This document shows, piece by piece, positions 1-7,857 of a DNA stretch of 15,714 nt (position 1 is the stretch's first letter; the number at the start of each line of letters is the position of its first letter). The notes beneath the pieces were generated by a model. That model did not search any database. It was not told the DNA's origin and saw nothing but the letters and a program-made list of their open reading frames with translations. The position numbers and the translations under genes are program-made. The stretch comes from JBBDIP01 sp964602455. GTDB taxonomy: Bacteria; Bacillota; Sulfobacillia; Fermentithermobacillales; Fermentithermobacillaceae. The stretch is from the NCBI GenBank assembly GCA_964602455.1, contig CAZRRG010000052.1, positions 1 to 15,714 of the forward strand. The letters run 5' to 3'.

Positions 1-987
1 ACGGCCCTCGACCTTGGGATCAACTTCTTCGATACGGCCGACATCTATGGCGACGGCCAGTCTGAGGAATACCTCGCCGGAGCGCTCGCGCGCCAACCTC
101 GAGACTCCTACGTCATCGCCACCAAAGGCGGCTCGGAGAGGCCTGAACCCGGGATGGAGCGCCAGAACGGAGACCCGGCATACCTTCGCAAGGCCCTGGA
201 AGCAAGCCTCAGACGCCTGGGCACCGACTACATAGACCTCTACCAGCTTCATAACCCGGACCCTGCGGTGCCCATTCAGGAGACGGCGGGCGCCTTCGCC
301 AGGTTCATTGAGGAAGGGAAGATCCGTTACGCAGGCGTCAGCAATATGGACAAGCAGGAGCTCACGGAGTGGCTTCAAATTGTACCCGGTACAGTCTCTA
401 TCCAGCTCTCATGCTCCCTTCTTGACCGGACCAAGGCCGACGCCATGTTTCCTCAGGGTCACGACCTAAAGCTATCCCTCATCCCCTGGACCCCGCTCTT
501 CGACGGGTTTCTGGTGAACCCGCCTCCCCTGGAGCCTGACAAGAGGACAGGGTTCTTCTCGCTGTTACCCATGGAATTCATGGAGAAGGCCAACAAGGTC
601 TGCTCCTTGATACGCGTCATGGCTGCTGACTACTGGACCAAGCCCTCGGCGATCGCGCTATCGTGGGTGCTGCGCCGGCTTGAGGTGGCCACTGCTTTGG
701 TCGGGACGACAAGCCCGATACACCTCAAGGAGAATGCCCGCGCGCTTGAGATAAGCCTCTCGAACAGGGATCTTCAACAGCTTGAGGAAGCTTCATTGGC
801 AGTGCCGCCGCCGGAGATACTGCGCATCATGGAGGTAACCGGTGTTCTGGACGGAGGGCGTGTCGCGGTGCTCCCGATTGGCCTCAAGGTCAAGATCCCC
901 GGCAGGGTGAAGCCGAAAGATCGTATTGAGTTGAACCTCTGGGACGGACGGGTCCACGCGTTTCCGGGCCAGGACCGGCCCAACTGA
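1..987 (+). CDS. Aldo/keto reductase, 5'-truncated by the window edge
   Basis: NAD(P)H-dependent aldo/keto reductase family; the substrate cannot be told. The reading frame is open from base 1, and the first visible residues (TALDLGINFFDTADIYG) are already inside the family core. The catalytic tetrad is visible as Asp11, Tyr16, Lys42 (IATKGG) and His84 (YQLHNPD), numbered from the first visible codon. By family spacing about 40 residues are missing at the N-terminus. An internal ATG at 154 lies after the Asp, Tyr and Lys and is not the start. The barrel core appears to end near LQQLEEASL. About 65 more residues follow, rich in Val, Gly, Arg and Lys, which is unusual for the family and looks beta-rich. 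The next gene starts 16 bases downstream, so this is probably the upstream part of the same operon. The family call is firm; the role is unknown. Confidence 0.88.
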   Translation, partial: TALDLGINFFDTADIYGDGQSEEYLAGALARQPRDSYVIATKGGSERPEPGMERQNGDPAYLRKALEASLRRLGTDYIDLYQLHNPDPAVPIQETAGAFARFIEEGKIRYAGVSNMDKQELTEWLQIVPGTVSIQLSCSLLDRTKADAMFPQGHDLKLSLIPWTPLFDGFLVNPPPLEPDKRTGFFSLLPMEFMEKANKVCSLIRVMAADYWTKPSAIALSWVLRRLEVATALVGTTSPIHLKENARALEISLSNRDLQQLEEASLAVPPPEILRIMEVTGVLDGGRVAVLPIGLKVKIPGRVKPKDRIELNLWDGRVHAFPGQDRPN

Positions 988-1003
988 CACTGGAGGGGTT
1001 AGC

Positions 1004-2173
1004 TTGGGATCGCGTGGAGAGCTCGTCTCAGATGAAGGGATACTGCAGCTGCTGTCGGACCTCATCCGCATCGACTCCGTGAGTCCAAGCCTGGTACCAG
1101 GGGGACAGGGAGAAGCCGAGATCGCCCGGCACCTGGGCGACTACATGCAGAGCATGGGCCTAGAGGTCCGGTACCAGGAGTTCTTGCCGGGCCGGCCCAA
1201 CGTGATCGGTGTCTTGAAGGGCACCGGCGGCGGGAAGAGCCTCATGCTGAACGGCCACATCGACACGGTGAACACTGCCGGGATGGACATTGACCCCCTC
1301 TACCCAAGGTATGAAGACGGCAAAGTCTACGGCCGCGGCAGCTTCGATATGAAGGGCGGAGTGGCCGCAATGGTAGAGGCCGCATCGGCCATCGCCCGCT
1401 CGGGACGCAGGCTACGGGGAGACGTCATCGTTACAGGTGTAGGTGACGAGGAGTACGCCAGCGCCGGGACGGAGGCCATAGTGCGGGAGTACAAGGCTGA
1501 CGCCGCCGTCAACTGCGAACCCACGGGCCTCGACCTCGTGCTTGCCCACAAAGGGTTTGCCTGGATGCGCACCACCGTGGAAGGCAAAGCCGCTCACGGG
1601 TCACTGCCCTGGGAGGGTGTCGACGCCATCACCAAGGCTGCGCGCTTCCTGGTCGAACTTGAAAAGATGGCTTCCGAGGAGTTCCCCAAGAGGACTCATC
1701 CGCTGGTTGGGTCCGGCTCAGTCCACGCCTCACTGATAAGCGGCGGCGCCGAGCTCTCGACATACCCGGCCAAGTGCGTGGTTGAGCTCGAGCGCAGGAC
1801 GATCCCCGGTGAGGACAAAGACACTGTCGTGCGCGAGATGGAGGCGCTGCTAGGGCGCATTTCCGCTGCCGACCCGAAGTTCCGCGCCCGGAACGAGGTG
1901 TTCTTCTACCGGTCGTCCTTCGAGGTTTCACCCAAGGAGCCCATCGTGCAGGCGCTGCGCGGGGCCTGTGTGGAGGTCCTCGGGAAAGAGCCTTCCTACT
2001 CCGGTACCAATCCGTGGCTTGATTCGGCCATACTGAAGGACGCCGGTATTCCGACAGCCGTCTTCGGGCCATCCGGCGGTGGAGCTCACAGCGCCGTGGA
2101 GTGGGTGGATTTCCGGTCGGTTGTGGATACCGCCCGGGTTCTGTGCCGGGCTATAGCCAACTTCTGCGGTTAG
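1004..2173 (+). CDS. M20 family metallopeptidase (ArgE/DapE/ACY1-type deacylase)
   Basis: Zinc-dependent cytosolic amidohydrolase or peptidase of the M20 family, which includes acetylornithine deacetylase, succinyl-diaminopimelate desuccinylase and carboxypeptidases; the exact substrate is not decidable. Metal and catalytic residues are in the expected order: His85 and Asp87 in NGHIDTVN, bridging Asp115 in GRGSFDMKGG, catalytic Glu149 and metal Glu150 in GDEEYAS, Glu172 in NCEPTG, and terminal His362 in GGGAHSAVEW. The segment around residues 180-280 fits the dimerisation domain (GKAAHGS). The length of 389 residues is normal. The TTG start is supported by GGAGGGG at 992-998, five bases upstream. 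The gene lies 16 bases after the aldo/keto reductase and 9 before acpS. With the later C26 and P1 enzymes it adds to a peptide/amide-hydrolysis theme. Confidence 0.92.
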   Translation: MGSRGELVSDEGILQLLSDLIRIDSVSPSLVPGGQGEAEIARHLGDYMQSMGLEVRYQEFLPGRPNVIGVLKGTGGGKSLMLNGHIDTVNTAGMDIDPLYPRYEDGKVYGRGSFDMKGGVAAMVEAASAIARSGRRLRGDVIVTGVGDEEYASAGTEAIVREYKADAAVNCEPTGLDLVLAHKGFAWMRTTVEGKAAHGSLPWEGVDAITKAARFLVELEKMASEEFPKRTHPLVGSGSVHASLISGGAELSTYPAKCVVELERRTIPGEDKDTVVREMEALLGRISAADPKFRARNEVFFYRSSFEVSPKEPIVQALRGACVEVLGKEPSYSGTNPWLDSAILKDAGIPTAVFGPSGGGAHSAVEWVDFRSVVDTARVLCRAIANFCG

Positions 2174-2182
2174 GAGAATCCA

Positions 2183-2560
2183 ATGAACAGAATCGGGATC
2201 GACGTTGTCCCAGTAGGTCGAATAAGGACGAGCCTTGAGCGCCGCAAAGACGTGTTTCTTGCGAAGATGCTTAGTCCCCGTGAAGCCGAGTACTGCGCGG
2301 GACCGCGGATGGTCGAGCGCGTCGCCGGGCGCGTTGCCGCCAAGGAAGCAGTGATGAAGGTCATCGGCCAAGGTTGGCCGGTTGTAGGCTGGACAGACAT
2401 CGAAGTGCTGCCCGGCCCCACGGGCCGTCCGTGCGTCTCCCTGACGGGAAGGGCGCTGGAGCACGCGCAGGCCATAGGGCTCGGCGATATCGACGTATCC
2501 ATAACTCACGACGGGGACCTGGCTATCGCCGCAGCGCTTGGCTCCCTGAGGGGGAAGTAG
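2183..2560 (+). CDS. acpS: Holo-[acyl-carrier-protein] synthase
   Basis: Transfers 4'-phosphopantetheine from CoA to the serine of apo-ACP, activating fatty acid synthesis in the cytoplasm. The 125-residue length is typical of the trimeric AcpS class. The N-terminal signature MNRIGIDVVPVGRI carries the Mg-binding Asp7, and the second motif AGRVAAKEAVMKV carries Glu55. The C-terminal part has the usual DVSITHDGDLAIA segment; a His-Asp pair there replaces the commoner His-Ser. The ATG start follows TAGGAGA at 2171-2177, which overlaps the stop codon of the upstream peptidase gene. Its stop is one base before the next ATG, so it is very likely co-translated with the NAD(P)HX repair gene. The acpS-nnr adjacency is common in Bacillota. 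Confidence 0.95.
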   Translation: MNRIGIDVVPVGRIRTSLERRKDVFLAKMLSPREAEYCAGPRMVERVAGRVAAKEAVMKVIGQGWPVVGWTDIEVLPGPTGRPCVSLTGRALEHAQAIGLGDIDVSITHDGDLAIAAALGSLRGK

Positions 2561-2561
2561 G

Positions 2562-4226
2562 ATGTACCTGGTTACGGGCAACAAGATGCGGGAGATAGAC
2601 GCAAGAGCTTCTGAGATGGGCCTTTCCGCCATGATCCTTATGGAGAACGCCGGAAGAGCGTTGGCTGTGGAAGCAGCGGCTGTCCTTGGGTCTCTCACCC
2701 CCTGCGGAGGCCAGGACCGGCCCCGGGAGACTCCCGGAGCACTGGTGTTTGCCGGCCCCGGACAGAACGGCGGCGACGGCTTCTGCGCTGCCAGGCACCT
2801 CTCTTCCATGGGGTACCCTGTCACGGTGCTCTTCTTCGGAGAAGCCTCGAGGCTGCCGCCTGAGGCCAAGGCCAACTACGACGCACTGGTGTCGTATCCG
2901 GTGGAGGTCCTAGAGTGGCTGGACACGACCGTCGGCTTGGAGCCGGAAGACCATGAGGAGCATGAGCAACGCGGCGAGCATTCCGACGGAGACGCACTGT
3001 GGTCTGCCTGCGCCGACGATGGCGCAATAGGCGTGGCGATCGATGCCTTGCTTGGGACCGGACAGAGAGGCGATCCCAGACCGCCCATCGACGTTGCCGT
3101 CCATATGGTCAACAACCTGCGCCGAAGGGGCATCCCGGTCGTCGCCTGCGATGTTCCCACCGGCGTCGATGCCGACACCGGTAGGCTCTTCGAGCCCGCT
3201 GTCCTGGCCGACGCAACCGTGACAATGGGCCTTCCGAAGGTAGGGCTCTACTCATACCCGGGACGGGCTAACGCAGGGCGGATTGTTGTGGAGGGCCTTG
3301 GGCTTCCTCCTTCGCTGGTGGATGCGCCTTCTACGGCCACAGCTGTCTTCATTGAGGATGCTCGGCAGGCAATGCCCTCACGCAGGCCGGACCACCACAA
3401 GGGGATGTCGGGCCATGTTACGGTCATTGCGGGCTCCGTGGGCATGGCGGGCGCCGCGGCCCTATGCGCCAAGGCGGCGCTCAGGGCTGGCGCAGGCACG
3501 GTGACGTTGCTGTGCCCCGAAGGCATCTATAGCGCCTGTGCTCCCATGGTCCCAGAGGTCATGGTGCTTCCGTGCATACCGGGACCTAACTTCGCTCCTG
3601 ATGAGGCGGCCCTGGAACTGGCCGCAGGTTTCATTGCCCGCTCTTCTTGCCTCGTGATAGGACCCGGACTCGGTAGGGACAAGGGTCAGGACGGATTCCT
3701 GGAGGGTCTACTTCCTTTGACCGCCCGATCGGGTGTACCTTGCCTCATCGACGCCGATGGACTGTACGCGCTTTCGAGGCTAGGCGGCCTCTCATATCTC
3801 GCCGGATACGAGGGCAAGTTTATCCTGACTCCGCACCCCGGGGAGCTGGCGATCCTCACCGGCGCCGACACCCGCGAGATCGGCCTCGACAGACCGGAGC
3901 ATGCCCTCCGTGCTGCGATGGGTTCAAAAAGCGTTGTGTGCCTGAAGGGAGCGGGGACATGCGTGGCGAATTCATCGGGAGCCCTACGAGTCAACACATC
4001 GGGAGATCCCGCGATGGCCACCGCCGGTTCCGGAGATGTACTGGCGGGGGTAATCGCGGCGCTGGTTTCCCAGGGCTTGTCAACGTTCGATGCGTCTTGG
4101 CTCGGCGTCTTCTGGCACGGGCTTGCCGGTGAGATGGCAAGGCGCAAGTTGGGGTCGCACGGCGTGATAGCAGGCGACCTCTGTGATTCCCTTCCGGAAG
4201 CGCGTCAGGCTATCGAAGGGAGATGA
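2562..4226 (+). CDS. nnr: Bifunctional NAD(P)H-hydrate epimerase / ADP-dependent NAD(P)H-hydrate dehydratase
   Basis: Repairs damaged NADHX and NADPHX: the N-terminal domain epimerises R/S hydrates and the C-terminal ribokinase-like domain dehydrates the S form. The epimerase domain (about 1-255) shows GPGQNGGDGFCAARHL (66-80), DALLGTGQRG with Asp161 (161-170) and DVPTGVDADTG (197-207). The dehydratase domain (about 272-554) shows HHKGMSGHVTVIAGS (278-292), VIGPGLGR (365-372), LIDADGLYAL (395-404), TPHPGELAILTG (423-434) and the nucleotide/catalytic GSGDVLAG with Asp492. The 554-residue length is slightly above the usual 490-520. Much of the excess is an acidic, His/Glu-rich insert at about 125-153 between two epimerase strands, probably a surface loop. 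The ATG is preceded by a G-rich Shine-Dalgarno inside the end of acpS. Confidence 0.95.
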   Translation: MYLVTGNKMREIDARASEMGLSAMILMENAGRALAVEAAAVLGSLTPCGGQDRPRETPGALVFAGPGQNGGDGFCAARHLSSMGYPVTVLFFGEASRLPPEAKANYDALVSYPVEVLEWLDTTVGLEPEDHEEHEQRGEHSDGDALWSACADDGAIGVAIDALLGTGQRGDPRPPIDVAVHMVNNLRRRGIPVVACDVPTGVDADTGRLFEPAVLADATVTMGLPKVGLYSYPGRANAGRIVVEGLGLPPSLVDAPSTATAVFIEDARQAMPSRRPDHHKGMSGHVTVIAGSVGMAGAAALCAKAALRAGAGTVTLLCPEGIYSACAPMVPEVMVLPCIPGPNFAPDEAALELAAGFIARSSCLVIGPGLGRDKGQDGFLEGLLPLTARSGVPCLIDADGLYALSRLGGLSYLAGYEGKFILTPHPGELAILTGADTREIGLDRPEHALRAAMGSKSVVCLKGAGTCVANSSGALRVNTSGDPAMATAGSGDVLAGVIAALVSQGLSTFDASWLGVFWHGLAGEMARRKLGSHGVIAGDLCDSLPEARQAIEGR

Positions 4227-4260
4227 GGGGCCCGGATTACGGGCCAAAGAGGTGCCCAGG

Positions 4261-4545
4261 TTGAAGAAAGTCACCGTTACCTTGAGCGAAGAGACTCTGT
4301 CTTACATGGAGTATCTTCAGGCAGAAACCAACAGGCACAGGTCCGATCTCATCCGTGAGGCCTGCTTCCTATATGTCGAGGAGCGGCGCCGGGCAAGCCT
4401 TCGCGAGAAGATGAAGACCGGCTATCAGGAGATGGCCGAGATCAACCGTGTTCTTGCGGAAGAGCTGGCGTCCGACTTCGACTGCGTCCCCAGGATGCTT
4501 GCGGTGGGAGACGACGAGAGTCTTAACCCCTGGAGGAAGGCCTGA
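4261..4545 (+). CDS. ndoAI: EndoAI-type ribbon-helix-helix antitoxin
   Basis: Antitoxin of the EndoA mRNA interferase. It should bind and inhibit the toxin and autorepress the operon through an N-terminal ribbon-helix-helix domain. The N-terminus KKVTVTLSEETLSYMEYLQ followed by HRSDLIREACFLYVEER fits the beta-strand/helix/helix pattern. The C-terminal half MKTGYQEMAEINRVLAEE matches the toxin-wrapping part of Bacillus EndoAI (RRGYMEMAKIN). I chose TTG 4261 because AAAGAGGTG at 4246-4254 gives an ideal Shine-Dalgarno six bases upstream; the product is 94 residues. An in-frame GTG at 4252 is possible. An in-frame ATG at 4183 overlaps the nnr coding end and would add a non-conserved, positively charged leader. 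The stop abuts the toxin start with no gap. Confidence 0.9.
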   Translation: MKKVTVTLSEETLSYMEYLQAETNRHRSDLIREACFLYVEERRRASLREKMKTGYQEMAEINRVLAEELASDFDCVPRMLAVGDDESLNPWRKA

Positions 4546-4896
4546 TTGGATCCTGCAAGGGGAGACATCTACTTCACCGACCTTTCTCCCGTCATTGGTT
4601 CTGAACAGGGCGGGTTTAGGCCCGTGTTGGTGATTCAGAACGACATCGGCAACAAATACAGTCCCACGGTAATAGTCTCCGCAATAACCTCTCAGATACA
4701 GAAAGCCCGGCTGCCAACTCACGTGGAACTACCGGCCCACCTATCGGGATTGGAGCGGGATTCGGTCGTTCTCACGGAGCAAGTCCGGACTATTGACAAA
4801 AAGCGGCTTCGTAGACGGGTGTCTCGTCTTGACGACGAGGTGATGGCCAAGGTCGACGAGGCTCTTGCCATTTCAGTCGGGCTTCGGCCCATATAA
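4546..4896 (+). CDS. ndoA: EndoA / MazF-family mRNA interferase toxin
   Basis: Ribosome-independent, sequence-specific endoribonuclease of the MazF/PemK family; the Bacillus orthologue cleaves at UACAU. The 116-residue protein lines up almost without gaps to Bacillus EndoA by memory: RGDIYFTDLSPVIGSEQGG, then RPVLVIQNDIGNKYSPT, AITSQIQKARLPTHVE, LERDSVVLTEQVRTIDKKRL and KVDEALAISVGL. The catalytic Arg25 and Thr48 of EndoA fall at the same numbers here, so the toxin appears intact. It begins with TTG directly after the antitoxin TGA, behind TGGAGGAAGG at 4531-4540, giving strict translational coupling. In Bacillus the pair follows alr; here it follows the NAD(P)HX repair gene instead. Confidence 0.95.
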   Translation: MDPARGDIYFTDLSPVIGSEQGGFRPVLVIQNDIGNKYSPTVIVSAITSQIQKARLPTHVELPAHLSGLERDSVVLTEQVRTIDKKRLRRRVSRLDDEVMAKVDEALAISVGLRPI

Positions 4897-4909
4897 GGGA
4901 GAGAGGCAC

Positions 4910-5953
4910 ATGGACCTAACAAGACTCGGCTTTTCCAGCGCGAATCTGGCGGTTCTTCCAACGCCCTTCGAGGAAGTCCCCCGGTTTGCCAAGGCTGTCG
5001 GAACCAGTGCCCGGGTGTTCCTGAAGCGAGATGACGCTACAGGATTGGCCCTGGGCGGTAACAAGGCCCGGAAACTCGAGATCCTTGTGGGAGACGCCGT
5101 TGCCAATGGCTACGACACTCTCATCACCTGCGGAGGACCCCAGTCAAACCACGCTCGCATGACGGCGGCCGCGGCCAGAAAGATGGGGCTGCATCCGGTG
5201 CTGGTGCTTGATGGAGCCGATCCGGGCGTTCGCCAGGGAAACCTCCTTCTGGACCACCTTCTGGGCGCCGACATCGTCTTCTCAGGAGAGCGAAAGTCCG
5301 GCGACATGCTCGATGAGGTCGCAGAAAAGCTCCGTAGCGAGGGCAGGAAGCCCTACGTGATCCCCTTGGGAGGCTCGAACCCGTTCGGCGCGGTTGGGTA
5401 CATTTCTTGCGTCGAAGAGATGGTGCAGCAGTTCCGCACATTCGGTGTTGCTCCTACCGCGCTGTACGTCGCCACTGGGTCCTGCGGTACTCTGGCCGGA
5501 CTCATCCTGGGCAAGTTCATATTTGACGCTCCGTTCCGGATTATGGGACAGGCAGTGAGCCCCAACGCTTCCGCGAAAGAGGAGAGGGCGATCGCCCTCA
5601 CACTTGAGACCGCGGAACTTCTGAAATCGAAAGCTTCGACGCAACCGGAGCTCCTCCGCAAGCTTTCGGCGGTTACTCCGGAGTCGGCGAAGGCCGCCTT
5701 TGAGATCTCTGAGGAGCAGGTAGGCGAAGGTTACGGCATACCGACGCCCCAGTGCATCGAGGCTATCTCGCTGCTCGCGCGAAGCGAAGGCGTGCTTACA
5801 GACCCCGTGTACACAAGCAAGGCGTTGGCCGGGATGGTCCATGACCTCCGCCAAGGCAAGTACGGACCCAAGGACGCGGTCATCTTCCTCCACACAGGAG
5901 GGGTACCCGCCGACTTTGCATACAGGGAAGTATTGACCAAAGGGAGGAACTAA
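4910..5953 (+). CDS. PLP-dependent D-cysteine desulfhydrase / ACC deaminase family enzyme
   Basis: Fold-type II PLP enzyme of the 1-aminocyclopropane-1-carboxylate deaminase / D-cysteine desulfhydrase family, likely releasing ammonia and pyruvate (plus H2S from D-cysteine) from a small amino acid. From ATG 4910 it is 347 residues, the usual length. The PLP lysine is Lys52 in LGGNKARKLE. Ser79-Asn80-His81 (GGPQSNHAR) matches the substrate-carboxylate motif, ATGSCGTLAG (188-197) the phosphate-binding loop, and HTGGVPADF (328-336) the C-terminal cofactor-binding end. Start 4910 is favoured over an upstream in-frame ATG at 4865, because GGGAGAGAGG at 4898-4907 precedes it and the upstream one overlaps ndoA. 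D-cysteine desulfhydrase is the better guess than true ACC deaminase, since most bacterial family members are of that kind, but residues alone do not settle it. Confidence 0.85.
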   Translation: MDLTRLGFSSANLAVLPTPFEEVPRFAKAVGTSARVFLKRDDATGLALGGNKARKLEILVGDAVANGYDTLITCGGPQSNHARMTAAAARKMGLHPVLVLDGADPGVRQGNLLLDHLLGADIVFSGERKSGDMLDEVAEKLRSEGRKPYVIPLGGSNPFGAVGYISCVEEMVQQFRTFGVAPTALYVATGSCGTLAGLILGKFIFDAPFRIMGQAVSPNASAKEERAIALTLETAELLKSKASTQPELLRKLSAVTPESAKAAFEISEEQVGEGYGIPTPQCIEAISLLARSEGVLTDPVYTSKALAGMVHDLRQGKYGPKDAVIFLHTGGVPADFAYREVLTKGRN

Positions 5954-5954
5954 C

Positions 5955-6662
5955 GTGAGGCCGATCATTGGGATTACAGCGGGTACCGACGACGAGAGGA
6001 ACATAGCGACTTGTACTCTTACCTACATTAACTCGGTCCTGGCGGCCGGGGGGAAGCCCATGCTTATCCCGGTAATGCCGTCAGACGCTGCCATTGAGTT
6101 TCTGTCCGTCGTAGACGGGCTTCTGTTCCCCGGAGGCGTCGACATCGACCCTCGCCACTTCAACGAGAGACCCAGCCAGCACCTGGGCCGCATCAACCCG
6201 GCCCTGGACGCCACCGAACTCGACTTGTGCCGTGAAGCGCTCAAGCAGGATATCCCGATGCTCGGCATCTGCAGAGGATGCCAGCTGATCACCGTCGCAG
6301 CGGGAGGCTCGCTCGTTCAGGACATTCCGACCCAGGTCGGCGGAGCCATGAAGCATGTGCAGGCAGCCCCTCGCTGGTACGGGACTCACGAGGCGCTGTT
6401 CGACGAGGACTCTCTGGTCGCCCGCGTCTATGGCCAGCGGAGAGTATGGGTCAACTCGTTCCACCACCAGTCCATCAAGGATCCGGGCGACTCCTTCACG
6501 ATTACCGCTCGTGCCCTTGACGGGGTTGCCGAAGCCGCCGAGTCGTCTAAGGGCTTCCGCCTCCTTCTGCAGTGGCATCCCGAGGGAATGTGGGACAAGG
6601 ACCCCGTGCACCTTCAGCCGTTCAAGGCCCTTATCCGGGCTGCGAAAGGGGAGACCGTGTAG
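5955..6662 (+). CDS. Gamma-glutamyl-gamma-aminobutyrate hydrolase family protein (peptidase C26)
   Basis: Class I glutamine amidotransferase-like hydrolase that cleaves gamma-glutamyl amide bonds; relatives include PuuD of putrescine degradation. The 235-residue length is typical. The nucleophile Cys106 sits in LGICRGCQLI, preceded by the oxyanion-associated strand GLLFPGGVDIDP (55-66). The remaining triad members are His208 and Glu210 in QWHPEGMWD. VNSFHHQSIK (166-175) is the conserved segment between them. The GTG start follows AGGGAGG at 5941-5947 and lies one base after the desulfhydrase stop. The 3' end overlaps the next start by one base, so it is part of the same operon. No other putrescine-pathway gene is visible, so the natural substrate (gamma-Glu-GABA or another gamma-glutamyl amide) is open. 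Confidence 0.9.
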   Translation: MRPIIGITAGTDDERNIATCTLTYINSVLAAGGKPMLIPVMPSDAAIEFLSVVDGLLFPGGVDIDPRHFNERPSQHLGRINPALDATELDLCREALKQDIPMLGICRGCQLITVAAGGSLVQDIPTQVGGAMKHVQAAPRWYGTHEALFDEDSLVARVYGQRRVWVNSFHHQSIKDPGDSFTITARALDGVAEAAESSKGFRLLLQWHPEGMWDKDPVHLQPFKALIRAAKGETV

Positions 6663-7786
6663 TGGCCGCACTTGGTGACAAGAGGCCTAGAGCGAGGGAG
6701 TTCGGGGTCGTGACAGGCCTTTTGCCGCCCGGCCCCAATAACGCGATAACCGACGTCCCCGGTGTCTCCGTTGGCCAGGTGACCGTATGGTGGGGCGACC
6801 CACCCGGCAGCCCGGGCAATGGACCGGCCCGCACGGGCGTAACCGCGATAATCCCCCACCCGGGGAACCTGTTCCGCGAGAAAGTACGGGGCGCCTTCCA
6901 CGTCATCAACGGCTACGGCAAGGCTACCGGCATGGCCCAGATCCAGGAACTTGGCACCATAGAGACCCCGATTGTACTCACCAACACTCTCTCGGTGGGC
7001 ACGGCCTGGGATGCTCTGTGCGGGTACATGATGGAGCGCACGCCGGAGATCGGCCTCACGGCAGGTACCGTGAACCCGGTGGTTGCCGAGTGCAACGATG
7101 GCTACCTCAACGATATCCGGGGCAGGCATGTGAAAAAGGAGCACGTACTGGAGGCGCTCGAGAAGGCGTCCACCGGTCCGGTCATAGAAGGGTGTGTCGG
7201 TGCAGGCACAGGCATGTCCTGCCTTGGGTTCAAGGGCGGGATTGGCACCTCGTCAAGAGCTCTCTCAGGAGCTTTGGCAGGCCGTCACCTCGGCGTTCTC
7301 ACGCTTGCGAACTTTGGCGGGGCCCAGGATCTCCTCATAGCGGGAGTCCCTGTGGGCGTGCTACTGGCCGAGAAGCGAGTGGACCCGCCTGCTCCTCCGG
7401 GGTCAATCGTCACTGTGGTCGCCACCGACGCGCCGCTCTCGGACCGGCAGCTCTTGCGCATCGCCAAGAGATGCCAGGGCGGCCTTGCCAGGGTTGGGTC
7501 CACCTTCGGGAACGGAAGCGGCGACTTTGTGCTGGCATTTTCCACCAAGAACAAAGTCGCGCACACCTCGGCGAAGCCCTTCGACGACTTGGAGGAGCCG
7601 TTTGTCCGCGACGACTCAGCGGAGATGGCTTCCTTGTTCCGGGCGTCTGTGGAGGCAACCGAGGAAGCGATCCTAAACGTGCTGTTTGCGGCAGTGGCTG
7701 TCGAGGGAAGAGACGGGCACGCAAGGCGGGCCCTACCACTCGAGGAGGTCGCTTGCATACTCCGGGAACACAGGGCCCTGCGCTGA
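6662..7786 (+). CDS. P1 family (DmpA/BapA-type) aminopeptidase
   Basis: N-terminal-nucleophile hydrolase of the P1 family (L-aminopeptidase D-esterase DmpA, beta-aminopeptidase BapA), made as a precursor that cuts itself into two subunits. The expected cleavage is Gly247|Ser248 in PPGSIVTVVATDAPL, freeing Ser248 as nucleophile. Other family motifs are GPNNAITDVPGVSVGQVTV (24-42), VLTNTLSVGTAWDAL (105-119), NPVVAECNDGYLND (138-151) and GCVGAGTGMSCLGFKGGIGT (177-196). The chosen GTG 6662 overlaps the TAG of the C26 gene by one base and has AAAGGGGAG about eight bases upstream; the product is 374 residues. An in-frame ATG at 6572 would add 30 residues translated from inside the C26 gene and is unlikely. 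No signal peptide is evident, so it is probably cytosolic. Substrates may be D-amino-acid amides/esters or beta-peptides, given the neighbouring D-amino-acid enzyme. Confidence 0.92.
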   Translation: MAALGDKRPRAREFGVVTGLLPPGPNNAITDVPGVSVGQVTVWWGDPPGSPGNGPARTGVTAIIPHPGNLFREKVRGAFHVINGYGKATGMAQIQELGTIETPIVLTNTLSVGTAWDALCGYMMERTPEIGLTAGTVNPVVAECNDGYLNDIRGRHVKKEHVLEALEKASTGPVIEGCVGAGTGMSCLGFKGGIGTSSRALSGALAGRHLGVLTLANFGGAQDLLIAGVPVGVLLAEKRVDPPAPPGSIVTVVATDAPLSDRQLLRIAKRCQGGLARVGSTFGNGSGDFVLAFSTKNKVAHTSAKPFDDLEEPFVRDDSAEMASLFRASVEATEEAILNVLFAAVAVEGRDGHARRALPLEEVACILREHRALR

Positions 7787-7857
7787 CGGGAAGGATCTGC
7801 CCACCTCTCGTCGAATGCTGACCCATTACTGGCAAGACTATGCCCGGGAGGTTTGAC

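Noticed and set aside
1928..2875. Minus-strand open frame of 315 codons spanning the peptidase end, acpS and the start of nnr
   Set aside because: It would overlap three well-supported genes with classic motifs; no ribosome site or family feature supports it.
4183..4260. Longer antitoxin from ATG 4183
   Set aside because: It would overlap the end of nnr and has no suitable Shine-Dalgarno; TTG 4261 has an excellent one and gives the family's usual length.
4303..4307. UACAU (EndoA cleavage pentamer of Bacillus) inside the antitoxin message as a feedback site
   Set aside because: The same pentamer occurs in several other genes of the window (for example near 5399 and 6024), so a single copy here is not notable.
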